Source of the DNA: a bacterium
GTDB lineage: Bacteria > JAMCPX01
Reading direction: 5' to 3'
Length of the DNA: 64,000 nt
NCBI GenBank assembly: GCA_021787665.1
Contig: JAJYLN010000002.1
Location: 186,001-250,000, forward strand
The notes under the pieces are model-generated. The model made no database searches. It worked only from the letters and a program-made list of their open reading frames with translations, and was not told the DNA's origin. Position 1 is the first letter of the stretch, and each line of letters opens with the position of its first letter. The position numbers were made by a program, and so were the translations under genes. Shown piece by piece: positions 32,707 to 41,992 of the stretch.

Positions 32707-35301
32707 ATGACGATTCCAATCACCAAGCGTCCGCTGCTGTTCATTGTCGACGGCAGTACCTATATTTTCCGGGCATACCATGCGCTGCCACCACTGACGA
32801 GCAAGAAGGGCATACCCACGAACGCGGTCTATGGTTACACGAACATGCTGGTCAAGACGGTGGAGCAGTATAGGCCGGACTACTTCGTCGTTGTTTTCGA
32901 CTCGAAGGGTCCCACGTTCCGGGACCAGATCGACGCACAGTACAAGGCGAACCGGGGCGCCGCACCGGACGATCTGTCGGCACAGTTTCCCTATATCTTC
33001 GAGATCACGGATGCCCTGGGCATCCAGCGCCTGTCCAGCGAGGGCTACGAGGCAGACGACGTCATAGCCACGCTAGCCGACCGGGCAACGACGTCGGGCT
33101 TCGGGGTCGTTATCGTGGGTACCGACAAGGACCTTATGTCCATGATCCGGGACGACGTCGTCATGCTGGACACGATGAAGGACCAGTGGATAACGTCCCG
33201 GGAAGTCTCTGAGAAGTTCGGCGTAAGCCCTTCACAGATAACTGAGTTCCTGATGCTGACGGGCGACAGCGTCGACAATATTAAAGGTGTACAGGGCATC
33301 GGAAAGAAGACCGCCATGGAACTGCTTGTGAAGTATAACAATGTCGAAGGCATCTATGAGCATATCGATGACATCGCCAGCAAGCGTGTCACGACAGCTC
33401 TCATGGACGGGAAGCAACGCCTCTATGACATCACGAGGCAGCTCGTCCAGCTCAGGCATGACGTGCCTGTCGCTATCGATCTCGGCTCGTTCAAAATGCC
33501 GGCATCGCTGTTCAGTTCTTTGAGTCCGGAGCACCGGGACAGGCTCATGAGGCTGTTTTCAGAGTTCGAATTCCGCAGGCTCATCGACAGGCTCGGCAAG
33601 GTAGAGGTGCGGTTCGACTTTCGGGAGGTCCGCTCTGTCGATGAGATCGGGGATGCATTGAGGGATGAGGCGGAAGTATCGCTCACACTCATGGACCATG
33701 AAATGGGTATGTATGCAGGTAATGCATACTACATCGGCAATGCGGGCATCGATGCTATAAAGCGGGTGATGTTGCTCGACCGCAGGCTTGTCGTCCATGA
33801 TGCAAAGGCGTTGCACAGGCTTTGCATTAAACACGCTATAACATTAAAGACATCGTTGTTTTCAGTCGAGCTTGCAGCGTATCTCTGTAACCCGGAAGCG
33901 AAGAGCTATTCCCTGGAATCGCTCGCGCTTTCCGAGCTTGGCGAGGAACTGCCGGCTATAGCAGCAAAAGACATCGATAAGAACAACACGATGTTCGCAA
34001 AGCAACAGGGCAGGGGGGCCTATCTTGCAAAAGGCGCTGCGCTGCTGGAGAAGCTCGCCCGGTCGTATATGCAGAGACTGAGACAGGACGGTCTGGAGCC
34101 GCTGTTCGAGAAGGTGGAGATGCCGCTGTCCCGTGTGCTCGCCATGATGGAGCATACCGGCATCCGTGTGGACCAGGCCTACCTGGCCGGGCTTTCGGCA
34201 AGCTTCGACACCCAGTTAAAAGACTTGCTGTCGAAGATGCAGTCATACGTGTCGCACACGTTCAACCCGGACTCGCCGAAGCAGATAGCCTCGATCCTGT
34301 TCGAGGACATGGGGCTGCCCGGGGCAAAGAAGACAAAGACCGGCTACTCCACGGACAGCGAGGTCCTTGCTGGGCTGAGCGACAGGCATCCCTTTGTAAA
34401 ATACCTCCTCGAATACCGGGGCATCGCGAAGCTCAAGAACGGCTTCGTGGATACGCTGCCCTCGTTCGTCGACCCGGGCACCGGCAGGATACACACGAAC
34501 TTCATCCAGACTGGCGCTGCGACAGGCAGACTTGCGAGCAGCGAGCCGAACCTCCAGAACATACCGGTAAGGGACGAGCGGGGCAGGATGATACGGAGGG
34601 CCTTTATCGCAGACGAGGGGTATTCGATACTCAGCGCTGACTACTCCCAAATAGAACTCAGAATCATGGCACACCTCTCGTCGGACGAGGCACTGATGGA
34701 AGCCTTTCTCCACAACCAGGACGTCCACACGACGACGGCGTCAGGCGTATTCAAGACGCCTGTCCCGGACGTCACGCCGCAGATGCGGAACCGTGCGAAG
34801 GTGATAAACTTCGGGATCCTGTACGGCATGTCGGCATACGGGCTTTCGAAGCAGCTCGGCGTGCCTCCTGAGGAGGCACAGCTGATCATAGACGCATACT
34901 TCAGCGAGTACCGGGGCGTTAAGAATTACATCGACGACATACTCAACGGTGTGCGGCAGACAGGTTACGTCGGCACGATACTCGGCAGACGTCGGTACAT
35001 ACCCAAGACCCTGGACAACCCGGCATACCAGCGGATAGCCATCAACACGCCTGTTCAGGGTAGCGCTGCGGACCTGATCAAGGTAGCCATGCTGCGGGTG
35101 GACGATATGATACAGCGGCAAGGATACGATGCGCAGATGCTACTCCAAATCCATGACGAGCTGCTGTTCGAGGTAAGGGACGAGCAGATAGGGCCTTTCT
35201 CGGCTGCTGTAAAGGAGCAGATGGAGGGCGCGCTAAAGCTGCTCGTGCCCCTGCGGGTGTCCATCAGTCACGGCAAGACATGGGCAGACACGAAGGAGTA
35301 G
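32707..35301 (+). CDS. polA: DNA polymerase I
   Basis: 864 residues from the ATG at 32707, where homology begins (PLLFIVDGSTYIFRAYHALP). The 5' nuclease domain (about 1-290) is complete: YEADDVIATLA, VGTDKDLMSM, TGDSVDNIKGVQGIGKKTAM. The middle 3'-5' exonuclease-like domain (about 300-470) lacks the catalytic DxE (VSLTLMDHEMGMY instead) and later Asp ligands (SVELAAYL), so proofreading is probably lost, as in Taq polymerase. The polymerase domain has motif A SADYSQIELRIMAHLS, motif B RAKVINFGILYGMSAYGL and motif C LLQIHDELLFEV. Functions in repair and Okazaki fragment processing. Confidence 0.98.
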   Translation: MTIPITKRPLLFIVDGSTYIFRAYHALPPLTSKKGIPTNAVYGYTNMLVKTVEQYRPDYFVVVFDSKGPTFRDQIDAQYKANRGAAPDDLSAQFPYIFEITDALGIQRLSSEGYEADDVIATLADRATTSGFGVVIVGTDKDLMSMIRDDVVMLDTMKDQWITSREVSEKFGVSPSQITEFLMLTGDSVDNIKGVQGIGKKTAMELLVKYNNVEGIYEHIDDIASKRVTTALMDGKQRLYDITRQLVQLRHDVPVAIDLGSFKMPASLFSSLSPEHRDRLMRLFSEFEFRRLIDRLGKVEVRFDFREVRSVDEIGDALRDEAEVSLTLMDHEMGMYAGNAYYIGNAGIDAIKRVMLLDRRLVVHDAKALHRLCIKHAITLKTSLFSVELAAYLCNPEAKSYSLESLALSELGEELPAIAAKDIDKNNTMFAKQQGRGAYLAKGAALLEKLARSYMQRLRQDGLEPLFEKVEMPLSRVLAMMEHTGIRVDQAYLAGLSASFDTQLKDLLSKMQSYVSHTFNPDSPKQIASILFEDMGLPGAKKTKTGYSTDSEVLAGLSDRHPFVKYLLEYRGIAKLKNGFVDTLPSFVDPGTGRIHTNFIQTGAATGRLASSEPNLQNIPVRDERGRMIRRAFIADEGYSILSADYSQIELRIMAHLSSDEALMEAFLHNQDVHTTTASGVFKTPVPDVTPQMRNRAKVINFGILYGMSAYGLSKQLGVPPEEAQLIIDAYFSEYRGVKNYIDDILNGVRQTGYVGTILGRRRYIPKTLDNPAYQRIAINTPVQGSAADLIKVAMLRVDDMIQRQGYDAQMLLQIHDELLFEVRDEQIGPFSAAVKEQMEGALKLLVPLRVSISHGKTWADTKE

Positions 35302-35308
35302 ACTTACG

Positions 35309-37723
35309 TCACCAAATCGCCATGCCGATCGTTACCAGCAGCACCAGGACCGATACGCTCAGTCCGAGGTAGAATAATTTCGGGGTATAGGAGATAACGG
35401 CGGTATAGGTCCCTTTCGGCAGCTTTATTCCCTGGAAAAGGTAGTTTACGTGATACAGCCGTACTTCTCTGCCGTTTATCGAGGCGTGCCATCCGGGATA
35501 GGAGGGCTCGTTTATGACGAGGAAGCCCTTTGTGGCGGCTTGCACCTCTACGACGTGCCGGCCCGGCACGTCGGTTGTTCTCGAGATCCTGATCCCGGCG
35601 GTATCGAGCCCTCCCTGCTCATGTATGCCGGTCACGATGGCGGTATGCAGGAGCTGTCTGCTGCGGGTTGACAGGATAGAGAGTGCCTGCCCGTCTGTTG
35701 CTACGGGTTGTACGGCCTCGGCAGGGTAGATAAGCGGCTTTGCCGATACATTCTCCCATAAGGAGATTCCGTTGTCCGAGACTATGGGCCTGTAATAGGC
35801 GCTGTACGGATCGGGCATCGGTTTCGTTGATGCCGGCGTGGAGATAGACGTTGCCTCTGCCGAGTTAAGGATAAGATACCTTATGCCGGCAAGGCCCGCG
35901 ATAACAGGGTCCGGCACGCCCGGCAAGTTGTAGTATTCCCCGCTTGCATCAGGCCTGAGGATACGGCCGGGGAACAGCACGGACAGGAAGTCCTCGTACC
36001 TTTTTGAGACGACGATATCAAATCCCCTGAAATCCCTGAGGCCATACAGCAACCCGCTGTTTGGCCTGATGAGCTCGGTATTTGTATAAAATGTATAGTT
36101 ATCCGAGCCAACATGCTGCAAGGTATCGACTATCTTGTTTTTTGGTTTTAAGCTAATCGAAGTAAGAAGGGGGTTATATCCCATGCCGAACATGCCGTAG
36201 AGAAAGAGGTCTGCTACACTCAATACCATAAGGCACATACCCGTCATTTTTGCCCCGGTTAGCCCGGAGTCGAGAAGCATGAACAGGACTGCAAGCACGT
36301 AGAGTATGAGCCCAATCATGGTCATGCCGCTTATCCCTATATCGACAGGGCTGAAGCTTTTAATCCACACTATCGTATGGTTGAGCACGGACAGGGATGG
36401 GGTCATGTCGAATTTTCCGGCAACGATAAAGGCTGCAGCAATCAGAGTGAGTGCTATCGCAGTTATGGCACGGGGCTTGCTGCGCATGCGTCCATTGCGG
36501 AGATAGAGCGCGTTTAAGCCAAAGCCGGCAAGTACGGACAGGCTGAATTCCGTAACGGCCATAAATCTGAAGGCGCCACCGAGCCGTATGATAGGTATCT
36601 TGAGGAGCCACGAGAAGGGCGGGATCACATAGCTTATGCCTGTGGTCACGATCGCGGTCATCAGAAATGGCAGAACGGCTCTCTTGTGACGTCGTACGGT
36701 AAGTATCGAGAACAGCGCGAGCATCAGGGATATTACCCCGATGTAGGTGGTAGATTGATGGAGCATCGGCATGCCTCCTTCTCTTAAGAAATAGAAGAGG
36801 GGCGTCACCCACATGGTGAGCGTCCATAGCGCCATGCTGCGCAGCACCTGCACGGACGTGGACCTGAGATAGTATGGCTCGCTCTTGAGGATAACATCGA
36901 GGAATGGAACAAGCTGGACGGATGCAAGCAGATAGCCGGCAGCCAGTCCTGCGATTATGATGAGGATTATCTTTGCCCTGCCGGTGGATGCCATCGCTGT
37001 CGAGCCGCTGGTAGCAGGCCCCTCAGCCAGCGGCGGTGTCAAGACGACCACTCTTGCCAGCATATATAGTACCAGGCCGATACTGCCGACAATGGTGGTC
37101 TCTGCATGGCCGGACAGGAGGGACAGCCCCACCGAGATTATGAGCCCGGACAATACCCCTGCTATGCGCCTGCCGCTTTCCGCGTTCCGTGCCAGCCTTT
37201 CGGAGAAATAAAAGAACCACGGTATGAAGCTGCCGGCATCCGATGCCGTGTGATGGATATGGAACGTCATCATGAACGCCGAGAATACCCATGTTATGCT
37301 TCCCAGAAGGCATGCATTCATATTTAACGAGAGGAGATCCAGCAGCAGGAACATACCCAGGCCCGTTATGATAAGCTTGAGGAGCGAGGCAACGAGCAGG
37401 CCGCTGGAGAATGGGAAAGGCAGGGCAGCGATGTTGTAGGGGGAGAGGACGGCGCTCTGATCGTCAGCAAAGAACGGCGCCCCGCCGAATATGTAGGGGT
37501 CCCAGAACGGGAAATGGCCGCTGTGCATCTGGTCGTAATAGAGCTTTCTGAAAGGAGTATAGATCAGGTGAAGGTTGTCCTGCTGTGCGCTCCCGGCAAG
37601 GAGCGTCCGCCTGTACTCGTTCAGCAGCTTTACGGAATTATGCTGCAGGAACAGGGACGGCAGGAAAAACAGGAATATCGCCCCCAGCAATAGTGATATG
37701 CCGTACCATCGTCTCATTGGCAA
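35309..37723 (-). CDS. YfhO-family large membrane protein, copy 2
   Basis: 804 residues, same plan as the 18225 protein: an N-terminal helix, then HSGHFPFWDPYIFGGAPFFA and DDQSAVLSPYNIAALPFPFS, about a dozen transmembrane helices up to ~residue 530, and a C-terminal extracytoplasmic domain with VINEPSYPGWHASINGREVR, HVNYLFQGIKLPKGTYTAVI and a last helix. Sequence similarity to copy 1 is clear but distant, and the base composition is richer in GC, so the two are old paralogues rather than a recent duplication. Convergent with polA (7-base gap). Possibly transfers sugars outside the membrane. Confidence 0.87.
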   Translation of the reverse strand: MPMRRWYGISLLLGAIFLFFLPSLFLQHNSVKLLNEYRRTLLAGSAQQDNLHLIYTPFRKLYYDQMHSGHFPFWDPYIFGGAPFFADDQSAVLSPYNIAALPFPFSSGLLVASLLKLIITGLGMFLLLDLLSLNMNACLLGSITWVFSAFMMTFHIHHTASDAGSFIPWFFYFSERLARNAESGRRIAGVLSGLIISVGLSLLSGHAETTIVGSIGLVLYMLARVVVLTPPLAEGPATSGSTAMASTGRAKIILIIIAGLAAGYLLASVQLVPFLDVILKSEPYYLRSTSVQVLRSMALWTLTMWVTPLFYFLREGGMPMLHQSTTYIGVISLMLALFSILTVRRHKRAVLPFLMTAIVTTGISYVIPPFSWLLKIPIIRLGGAFRFMAVTEFSLSVLAGFGLNALYLRNGRMRSKPRAITAIALTLIAAAFIVAGKFDMTPSLSVLNHTIVWIKSFSPVDIGISGMTMIGLILYVLAVLFMLLDSGLTGAKMTGMCLMVLSVADLFLYGMFGMGYNPLLTSISLKPKNKIVDTLQHVGSDNYTFYTNTELIRPNSGLLYGLRDFRGFDIVVSKRYEDFLSVLFPGRILRPDASGEYYNLPGVPDPVIAGLAGIRYLILNSAEATSISTPASTKPMPDPYSAYYRPIVSDNGISLWENVSAKPLIYPAEAVQPVATDGQALSILSTRSRQLLHTAIVTGIHEQGGLDTAGIRISRTTDVPGRHVVEVQAATKGFLVINEPSYPGWHASINGREVRLYHVNYLFQGIKLPKGTYTAVISYTPKLFYLGLSVSVLVLLVTIGMAIW

Positions 37724-37864
37724 TGCTTATTATACCAATGGCCGGCAAATTACAATGGCTTGTGGTAAAAAAAGGAGCTTTCGAGGATGCAAAGAGGGGC
37801 CAGCCGCCTCTGGCAGCGGGCCTATGTGTGGGGTAGTTCATCTGCGTGGAAGAAAATAGGCAGC

Positions 37865-38116
37865 TTACTTTCTGCTTATCCTTGCTACGATTCCTATGTC
37901 CTTTGACGTAAAGAGTACTTCTTTTCCGCTCATTGCCTGGATCGTATCCGCGAAGATCACCGCGCGGCTCAGCCCCGGCCAGTTGGATAGATCGAGTAAC
38001 ATCCACCCGTACTCGTCCTTGAATATGAACTTGGACAGCAGTTTTTCGGATATCTTGTCTATCGCGCACTTGACGGTGTGGCGGTGCTTGTCAGTTATTA
38101 CCGTAATGTTATTCAC
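37865..38116 (-). CDS. Small hypothetical protein
   Basis: 83 residues from a GTG at 38116; a very strong SD (gaggagg) lies six bases upstream, which makes this start more likely than ATGs further up. The sequence begins MNNITVITDKHRHTVKCAID and includes FKDEYGWMLLDLSNWPGLSR and GKEVLFTSKDIGIVARISRK. Soluble, mixed alpha/beta. Lies 28 bases downstream of another small gene on the same strand, so probably a two-gene operon. No family recognised. Confidence 0.65.
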   Translation of the reverse strand: MNNITVITDKHRHTVKCAIDKISEKLLSKFIFKDEYGWMLLDLSNWPGLSRAVIFADTIQAMSGKEVLFTSKDIGIVARISRK

Positions 38117-38144
38117 GATTAGCCTCCTCCTCATGGGTTGTGTA

Positions 38145-38417
38145 TTAGTAATGAAGTACTCCCTCAAGCAAGGTCTCACCCACATGTTTCTCAGCATCGA
38201 GCCCATAGGCAAATTTCACCTTCTGTCCGCTGATGCTTGGTGAGATCTCTCCGTCGGTGCCCTCCATGAATTTTAATACACGCGAGCCTGCTTCACCTTC
38301 TTCTATCCCGAGTGGTATTGGCTCAAGCGTTACCTTTCCTCCAAATCCCGTTTCTCTTCCCACAGATGCCAGAAAATAATACTGCCCGTCTTTCACGACC
38401 TTAACGATAAGCCACAT
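38145..38417 (-). CDS. Small hypothetical protein
   Basis: 90 residues starting MWLIVKVVKDGQYYFLASVG, beta-rich with GGKVTLEPIPLGIEEGEAGS and ending in a hydrophobic/acidic tail. Preceded by a strong SD (gaggagg) five bases before the ATG. Likely cotranscribed with the 37865 gene. Not recognised. Confidence 0.65.
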   Translation of the reverse strand: MWLIVKVVKDGQYYFLASVGRETGFGGKVTLEPIPLGIEEGEAGSRVLKFMEGTDGEISPSISGQKVKFAYGLDAEKHVGETLLEGVLHY

Positions 38418-38706
38418 GGCTACCTCCTCATAAAAAATGTAAATCTTTTACACAAGCTCAACTACACTTTAATAGTAAGGCACCTTATGTGCCAGAATGA
38501 TTGTCTAAATATTCCCCTTTAATATCAATGTATTTGCAGAAATGAACCGACGTTTTACCTTGACATATTCGGCCAGTAATGACCGATAAAAATATTGAAC
38601 TCATGGAAGGTGACAGCCACTGTCGTCTTCTGTCTCTGTAAAAATAAAATCCGAATGAATCGGACATTGCAGACCGCTTTATGCAGCGAAAAGCTCTACG
38701 TGGCCG
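38418..38706. other. Intergenic region with two short dyads
   Basis: No gene is supported here. Two inverted repeats are visible: GGCAC-CTTAT-GTGCC (38479-38493) and TCCGA-ATGAA-TCGGA (38650-38664), the latter near the end of the msrAB gene. A TTGACA at about 38560 followed by AT-rich sequence could be a promoter, but nothing on the plus strand follows it. A possible minus-strand promoter for the small operon lies in the AT-rich part near 38450. Confidence 0.4.
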
Positions 38707-39771
38707 TTATTTCTTCCTGAAAAGCTTCAGGTATTCGCCATAGCCATCTTTTTGCAGGTCTTCCTTTGGTATAAACCTCAGGGCAGCGGAGTTAATACAG
38801 TAGCGCAGGCCCGTTGGCTTTGGCCCGTCGTCAAAGACATGGCCCAGGTGCGAACCGGAGGTGCTGTCAACCTCTGTCCTGACCATGAAATGGCTCGTGT
38901 CCGTCTTTTCGACGATGTTGCCGGGCTCCAGCGGCCTTGTAAAGCTTGGCCAGCCCGTGCCGGAGTCGAACTTGTCCGTCGAGCTGAACAGCGGCTCCCC
39001 GGAGACGATGTCCACATAGATGCCTTCCCTATGGTTGTTCCAGTAGGCGTTGTCGAAGGGCTTCTCGGTACCGCACTCCTGCGTGACCCTGTACTGGAGG
39101 GGGGTGAGATCTTTTTTAAGCTCTGCCTTCGATTGCTTCTTCTCCTTCCAGTGCTTCTCGATGTACGCGTCACGCCCGGACCCGAGCCGGTAGATCTCGT
39201 AGCGCAGTGGGTTCTTCTGGTAAAAGTCCTGTTGGTATGCCTCGGCAGGGAAGAAGTTCGTGAACGGTATGATCCTGGTGACGATCGGCTTGTCAAAGTG
39301 CCATTCCCTGGCAATCTCTTCCTTCGACTCCTCCGCTAGGCGCCTCTCTTCATCGGTCCGGTAGAAGATGGCAGTCCGATACTGTGGCCCCCTGTCGACG
39401 AACTGACCGCCGCCGTCGGTTGGATCGATCTGCCTCCAGTAGACAGGGAGCAGGGCTTTGTACGAGACCTTTGCCGGGTCGTACGTTACCTGGATCGCCT
39501 CGTAGTAGCCCGTTGTTCCGGTCGATACCTCCTCGTACGTGGGATTTTTCGTTGTGCCGCCAGCGTAGCCTGATACGACGCTGACAACACCGTCGAGGTG
39601 CTCGAACGGCGATACCATGCACCAGAAGCACCCGCCCGCGAACGTGGCAGTCTCCAGCTTTTTCGCAGGGGAGGCGCCCCGGTCTCCCTGGTCTTGCGTC
39701 GGTGCAAGCACCGACGCCGCGAGCATTATTACCATGCTGATTGCCGTCACGATGAGCAATGCCTTCACCAT
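38707..39771 (-). CDS. msrAB: Bifunctional peptide methionine sulfoxide reductase MsrA-MsrB, exported
   Basis: 354 residues. N-terminal signal or anchor ([19 protein letters not shown]), then MsrA (about 40-205) with the catalytic [20 protein letters not shown] and [16 protein letters not shown], then MsrB (about 220-350) with [32 protein letters not shown] and the catalytic cysteine in [13 protein letters not shown]. Both domains look active; MsrA reduces the S- and MsrB the R-sulfoxide of methionine. The classical MsrB zinc cysteines (CxxC pairs) are absent, as in many fusions. Export suggests repair of periplasmic proteins. Confidence 0.97.
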   Translation of the reverse strand: MVKALLIVTAISMVIMLAASVLAPTQDQGDRGASPAKKLETATFAGGCFWCMVSPFEHLDGVVSVVSGYAGGTTKNPTYEEVSTGTTGYYEAIQVTYDPAKVSYKALLPVYWRQIDPTDGGGQFVDRGPQYRTAIFYRTDEERRLAEESKEEIAREWHFDKPIVTRIIPFTNFFPAEAYQQDFYQKNPLRYEIYRLGSGRDAYIEKHWKEKKQSKAELKKDLTPLQYRVTQECGTEKPFDNAYWNNHREGIYVDIVSGEPLFSSTDKFDSGTGWPSFTRPLEPGNIVEKTDTSHFMVRTEVDSTSGSHLGHVFDDGPKPTGLRYCINSAALRFIPKEDLQKDGYGEYLKLFRKK

Positions 39772-40042
39772 ACCATAATCATGTGTACCACTAAGATCGG
39801 GGTCAAGGGGAGGGATTTTAAATAAGATTGAACATCATAAAAAGTACGAACAGATTTTGGTTTAAGAATTGATAATCGCCCACGTCGTGCACAATGTATC
39901 GTAGTAGAACAAATTTGGTTTGCGGATTGATTGAAGGAGGTAAGGGAAGGAGGTAAGGGTTGACGCGGTGACGGGTTTCTGGTAGTTTTCGTACCTGACG
40001 TAAGAGGTAGTATACAGTGAAAGGAAGTAGTACTTTGGCGCG
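39772..40042. other. Intergenic region with duplicated SD-like tract
   Basis: Between divergent genes. A 13-base sequence GAAGGAGGTAAGG occurs twice in tandem (39933-39958) in the plus direction; it looks like two strong ribosome-binding sites but no open frame starts behind either. TTGACG (about 39960) followed 17 bases later by TAGTTT may be the promoter of the 40043 gene. Nothing else is seen. Confidence 0.4.
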
Positions 40043-40318
40043 ATGCATATGAAGACGCTGTGGCTTGTGGGCCTGATTGTATTTATGCTGAACATCCCGT
40101 TCGGTTTCTGGCGGTCGAAGGTCAAGACCTTTTCCCGGCAGTGGTTTTTGGCTGTCCATGTACCGGTGCCTCTTGTTATCGCGCTCCGCTTCATTGCTGG
40201 ACTCGGCTGGAGGCTCGTGACCTTTCCGGTCCTGGTGGGAGCTTTTTTCTTCGGACAGCTCACCGGGGGGATGGTCCGGCGACTCTCTTCCAGCGTCGTA
40301 GACAAGCAAAAAGAGTAG
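40043..40318 (+). CDS. Small membrane protein of unknown function
   Basis: 91 residues (or 89 from the ATG at 40049). Two or three hydrophobic helices: TLWLVGLIVFMLNIPFGFW, VHVPVPLVIALRFIAGLG and WRLVTFPVLVGAFFFGQLTG, with a charged tail SSVVDKQKE. Looks like a real integral membrane protein from its helix pattern and codon use. Upstream of mnmA by about 100 bases. No family recognised. Confidence 0.65.
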   Translation: MHMKTLWLVGLIVFMLNIPFGFWRSKVKTFSRQWFLAVHVPVPLVIALRFIAGLGWRLVTFPVLVGAFFFGQLTGGMVRRLSSSVVDKQKE

Positions 40319-40420
40319 CAGGATCCATACCTTTGCTACAATCGCGGCGGGCTTCATAGGTCCGGCCGGGGAGTAGTTGTGCGGTATGGAGCAGCGGTGT
40401 ATACTATCTGACAGACGAAC

Positions 40421-41497
40421 ATGGCTGAACATAATCGCAAGAAATCCGTCGTCGTGGGGATGAGCGGCGGTGTCGACAGCTCGGTTGCCGCACTGCTGCT
40501 GAGAGAGCAAGGCTACGCCGTCATGGGTGTCGCCTTGAAGCTCTGGGCATACAAATCCGAAAACCCATGCTGCTCTACCGAGGACCTCGACGATGCTGCC
40601 AGGACTGCCCGACAGATCGGCATAGAGTTCAAGACACTGGACATGCAGAGCCAGTTCAGGGAGCTTGTCGTAGACCGCTATGAAAGAGAGCTTGCCAGCG
40701 GAAGAACGCCGAACCCCTGCGTTGTCTGCAACGATCGGCTCAAGTTCGGGCTCCTGCTAGAGTATGCAATGGAGAGAGGGTATGATTATGTCTCCACCGG
40801 TCACTATGCCCGTGTTCGGTCGGACGGGCAGGGCTACCATCTCGAGAGGGCGCTTGATCCGAACAAGGACCAGTCATACTTTCTGTTCATGCTCGATCAG
40901 CGAAGGCTTTCAAGGGTCCTGTTTCCCCTCGGGACCCTCGGAAAGGGCACGGTACGGGAGGTCGCGAGGAAGGCGGACCTCGTTTCCTGCTCCAAGAGGG
41001 ACAGCCAGGAGCTCTGTTTCCTGCCGGAAGGTGGGCTTGAGGAGTTTGAAAGGGTATACGGACGCAGGGATATGCCGGAAGGGAGTATCGTGGACGAACA
41101 TAACGAGGTGGTGGGACGGCACCGGGGACTGCCCTTCTATACGATAGGACAGAGGAGGGGTCTGGGCGTATATACAAGTGCACCCGTTTATGTTATACAC
41201 AAAAACACTGCTGATAACAGTATCACGGTCGGCACCAGAGAGAGGCTGCTGTCCGCGGTATGCAATGTGCACGGCGTACATTGGATAGCGGGCACAGAGC
41301 CTTCACTACCAATGTACGCAGACGTGAAAATAAGATATAGACATACGGCAAAGAGGGCTGAGATCAGGAGAAAAGACGATATGATTATCGTGGAATTTGA
41401 ATTACCGCAGAAAGCTATTACTCCCGGACAAGCGGCGGTTTTTTACCGTGGCAGCGAGGTCCTTGGCGGAGGATGGATAGGAGAGGTAGTGCGATGA
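40421..41497 (+). CDS. mnmA: tRNA-specific 2-thiouridylase MnmA
   Basis: 358 residues. Puts sulfur on C2 of uridine 34 in tRNA-Lys, -Glu and -Gln. PP-loop SVVVGMSGGVDSSVAALLLR, the first active cysteine in TPNPCVVCNDRLKFG, the second (persulfide-carrying) in SQELCFLPEGG, GHYARV and the C-terminal TGQRRGLG-like block (FYTIGQRRGLGVYTSAPVY). Length and motifs are normal. The rhodanese gene that follows overlaps its stop (ATGA), so the sulfur source may be encoded in the same operon. Confidence 0.97.
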   Translation: MAEHNRKKSVVVGMSGGVDSSVAALLLREQGYAVMGVALKLWAYKSENPCCSTEDLDDAARTARQIGIEFKTLDMQSQFRELVVDRYERELASGRTPNPCVVCNDRLKFGLLLEYAMERGYDYVSTGHYARVRSDGQGYHLERALDPNKDQSYFLFMLDQRRLSRVLFPLGTLGKGTVREVARKADLVSCSKRDSQELCFLPEGGLEEFERVYGRRDMPEGSIVDEHNEVVGRHRGLPFYTIGQRRGLGVYTSAPVYVIHKNTADNSITVGTRERLLSAVCNVHGVHWIAGTEPSLPMYADVKIRYRHTAKRAEIRRKDDMIIVEFELPQKAITPGQAAVFYRGSEVLGGGWIGEVVR

Positions 41498-41991
41498 ATT
41501 TGAACAGGACGTGGAGGTCGGTATTCATGACGGCAGCGGGCATCTATATGGTCTCCCTCGTGCTCGGGCTCAGCGTTCACAGCGCTACGCCGGACAAAGG
41601 GACAGCGGACAGCCTCAATGTTCCGGAAAGCTATGTGCAAGAGATTCAGGCTATGAAGACCATCAGCGTAGAGGATGCGTACAGTAACTATACCAGCAAT
41701 ACCGCCGTGTTTGTGGATACGCGGGACAACGCCGAGTATCGGGAGGGCCATATCAAGGGTGCTATCAATATACCGTACGACAAGTTCCAGCAGGACTATC
41801 CGAAATTTAAGAGTCTGTTGTTGAAGAACAAGAAGATCATTACTTACTGTCACGGCACAGGCTGCGGACTGAGCGTGGACGTGGCGAAAGACCTCGGGAA
41901 ACGGGGGTTCACGGACGTCTATGTCATGACCGAGGGATGGCCGGGATGGATTAATGCCAACCTGCCGATAGCGGTTGGAAGGGAGCCCTGA
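41494..41991 (+). CDS. Exported rhodanese-domain protein
   Basis: 165 residues from the ATG that overlaps the mnmA stop. N-terminal hydrophobic segment (VFMTAAGIYMVSLVLGLSV) is a signal peptide or anchor; a rhodanese domain follows: DAYSNYTSNTAVFVDTRDNA, EGHIKGAINIPYDKF and the active-site loop ITYCHGTGCGLSVDVAKDLG with the catalytic Cys in a C-x-x-x-x-C context. Coupling to mnmA suggests sulfur relay, but the export signal places it on the other side of the membrane, so the link may be only transcriptional. Confidence 0.88.
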   Translation: MNLNRTWRSVFMTAAGIYMVSLVLGLSVHSATPDKGTADSLNVPESYVQEIQAMKTISVEDAYSNYTSNTAVFVDTRDNAEYREGHIKGAINIPYDKFQQDYPKFKSLLLKNKKIITYCHGTGCGLSVDVAKDLGKRGFTDVYVMTEGWPGWINANLPIAVGREP

Positions 41992-41992
41992 T

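Noticed and set aside
38485-38667. A 60-codon minus-strand frame in the gap upstream of the two small genes
   Set aside because: No SD, atypical composition and dyads inside it; more likely non-coding.
39818-40510. Minus-strand open frame of about 230 codons upstream of mnmA
   Set aside because: It covers the intergenic region and the antisense of the small membrane protein gene; low-complexity basic translation without any fold signature.
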